A stretch of DNA of 28,670 nt, from contig NW_003107094.1 of NCBI RefSeq assembly GCF_000003605.2, forward strand, positions 313,615 through 342,284, written 5' to 3'. The position numbers were made by a program, and so were the translations under genes. The stretch's first letter is position 1, and each line of letters starts with the position of its first letter. The DNA comes from Saccoglossus kowalevskii. Lineage: Eukaryota; Hemichordata; Enteropneusta; Harrimaniidae. Below, one piece after another: positions 28,451-28,670 of this stretch. The notes under the pieces are model-generated. The model was not told the DNA's origin and did no database searches. It worked only from the letters and a program-made list of their open reading frames with translations.

Positions 28451-28670
28451 TGCACTTTTAATAGAACAAATTTTTTTTTTTAAATGTTTTTTTGTGCCAC
28501 GCGACAGTTCCGGTCATTGAATGTCACTGTTGTCTTTCCTGACATTTTTTGTAAGTGCAAGTGCTAGTGCTGACACATAGTGTGTTTTGCCACAGAAGTC
28601 ATATTCATGTTTAGGACTACATGACAGGGCTGTGCGGCCATCTATCTTTCAAATATGAAGATTTATTAAG
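28451..28670. other. Downstream of DNAJC12, no gene recognised
   Basis: The last 220 bases contain a T-rich tract and otherwise non-coding sequence. Confidence 0.5.

Overview
This is an animal (metazoan) genomic window, probably from a marine invertebrate. Protein-coding exons are short and separated by AT-rich introns with GT-AG boundaries. Non-coding DNA is crowded with small terminal-inverted-repeat (TIR) elements, minisatellites and microsatellites. There are no bacterial operons, rRNA or CRISPR features. I cannot fix the phylum from the sequence; the repeat style fits a lophotrochozoan or an invertebrate deuterostome. A 310-base assembly gap (N) lies at 17017-17326.

Three genes are supported by reconstructing exons with compatible splice phases. 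(1) Minus strand, 6094 to beyond the left edge: the first two coding exons (5921-6094 and 950-1094) of an alpha-2-macroglobulin receptor-associated protein (RAP, LRPAP1 family), called gene A here. RAP is an endoplasmic-reticulum chaperone for LDL-receptor-family proteins. (2) Minus strand, 18261 to 11796: six exons of a second, much more divergent RAP-like gene (gene B), about 301 residues seen. Its last exon, which should carry the ER-retention tail, was not found. The two RAP genes are in tandem. (3) Plus strand, 19811-27716: a complete five-exon DNAJC12, a J-domain co-chaperone of 181 residues ending in the family's conserved C-terminus, with a 3' UTR that probably runs to about 28.4 kb. 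Gene B and DNAJC12 are divergent, with 1.55 kb between their start codons.

Layout: 1-5920, introns of gene A, with three copies of one miniature inverted-repeat element and a tandem-repeat-bearing element. 6095-8080, the upstream region of gene A, partly duplicated together with the start of exon 1, next to a ~180-bp tandem array; the duplicate was later split by a 455-bp TIR element. 8078-11795, repeats (inverted pair, 382-bp TIR element) and no recognised exon. 11796-18261, gene B. 18262-19810, shared upstream region. 19811-28670, DNAJC12, whose first intron holds a 1.65-kb TIR element with TA target duplication and a copy of the tandem-repeat element, and whose second intron holds a 0.6-kb minisatellite.

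The most interesting points are the tandem RAP pair, with a divergent member that lost key Trp/Lys/His positions and uses a GC-AG intron, and the layered duplication-plus-insertion history upstream of gene A. I saw no sign of an entirely new molecular system.
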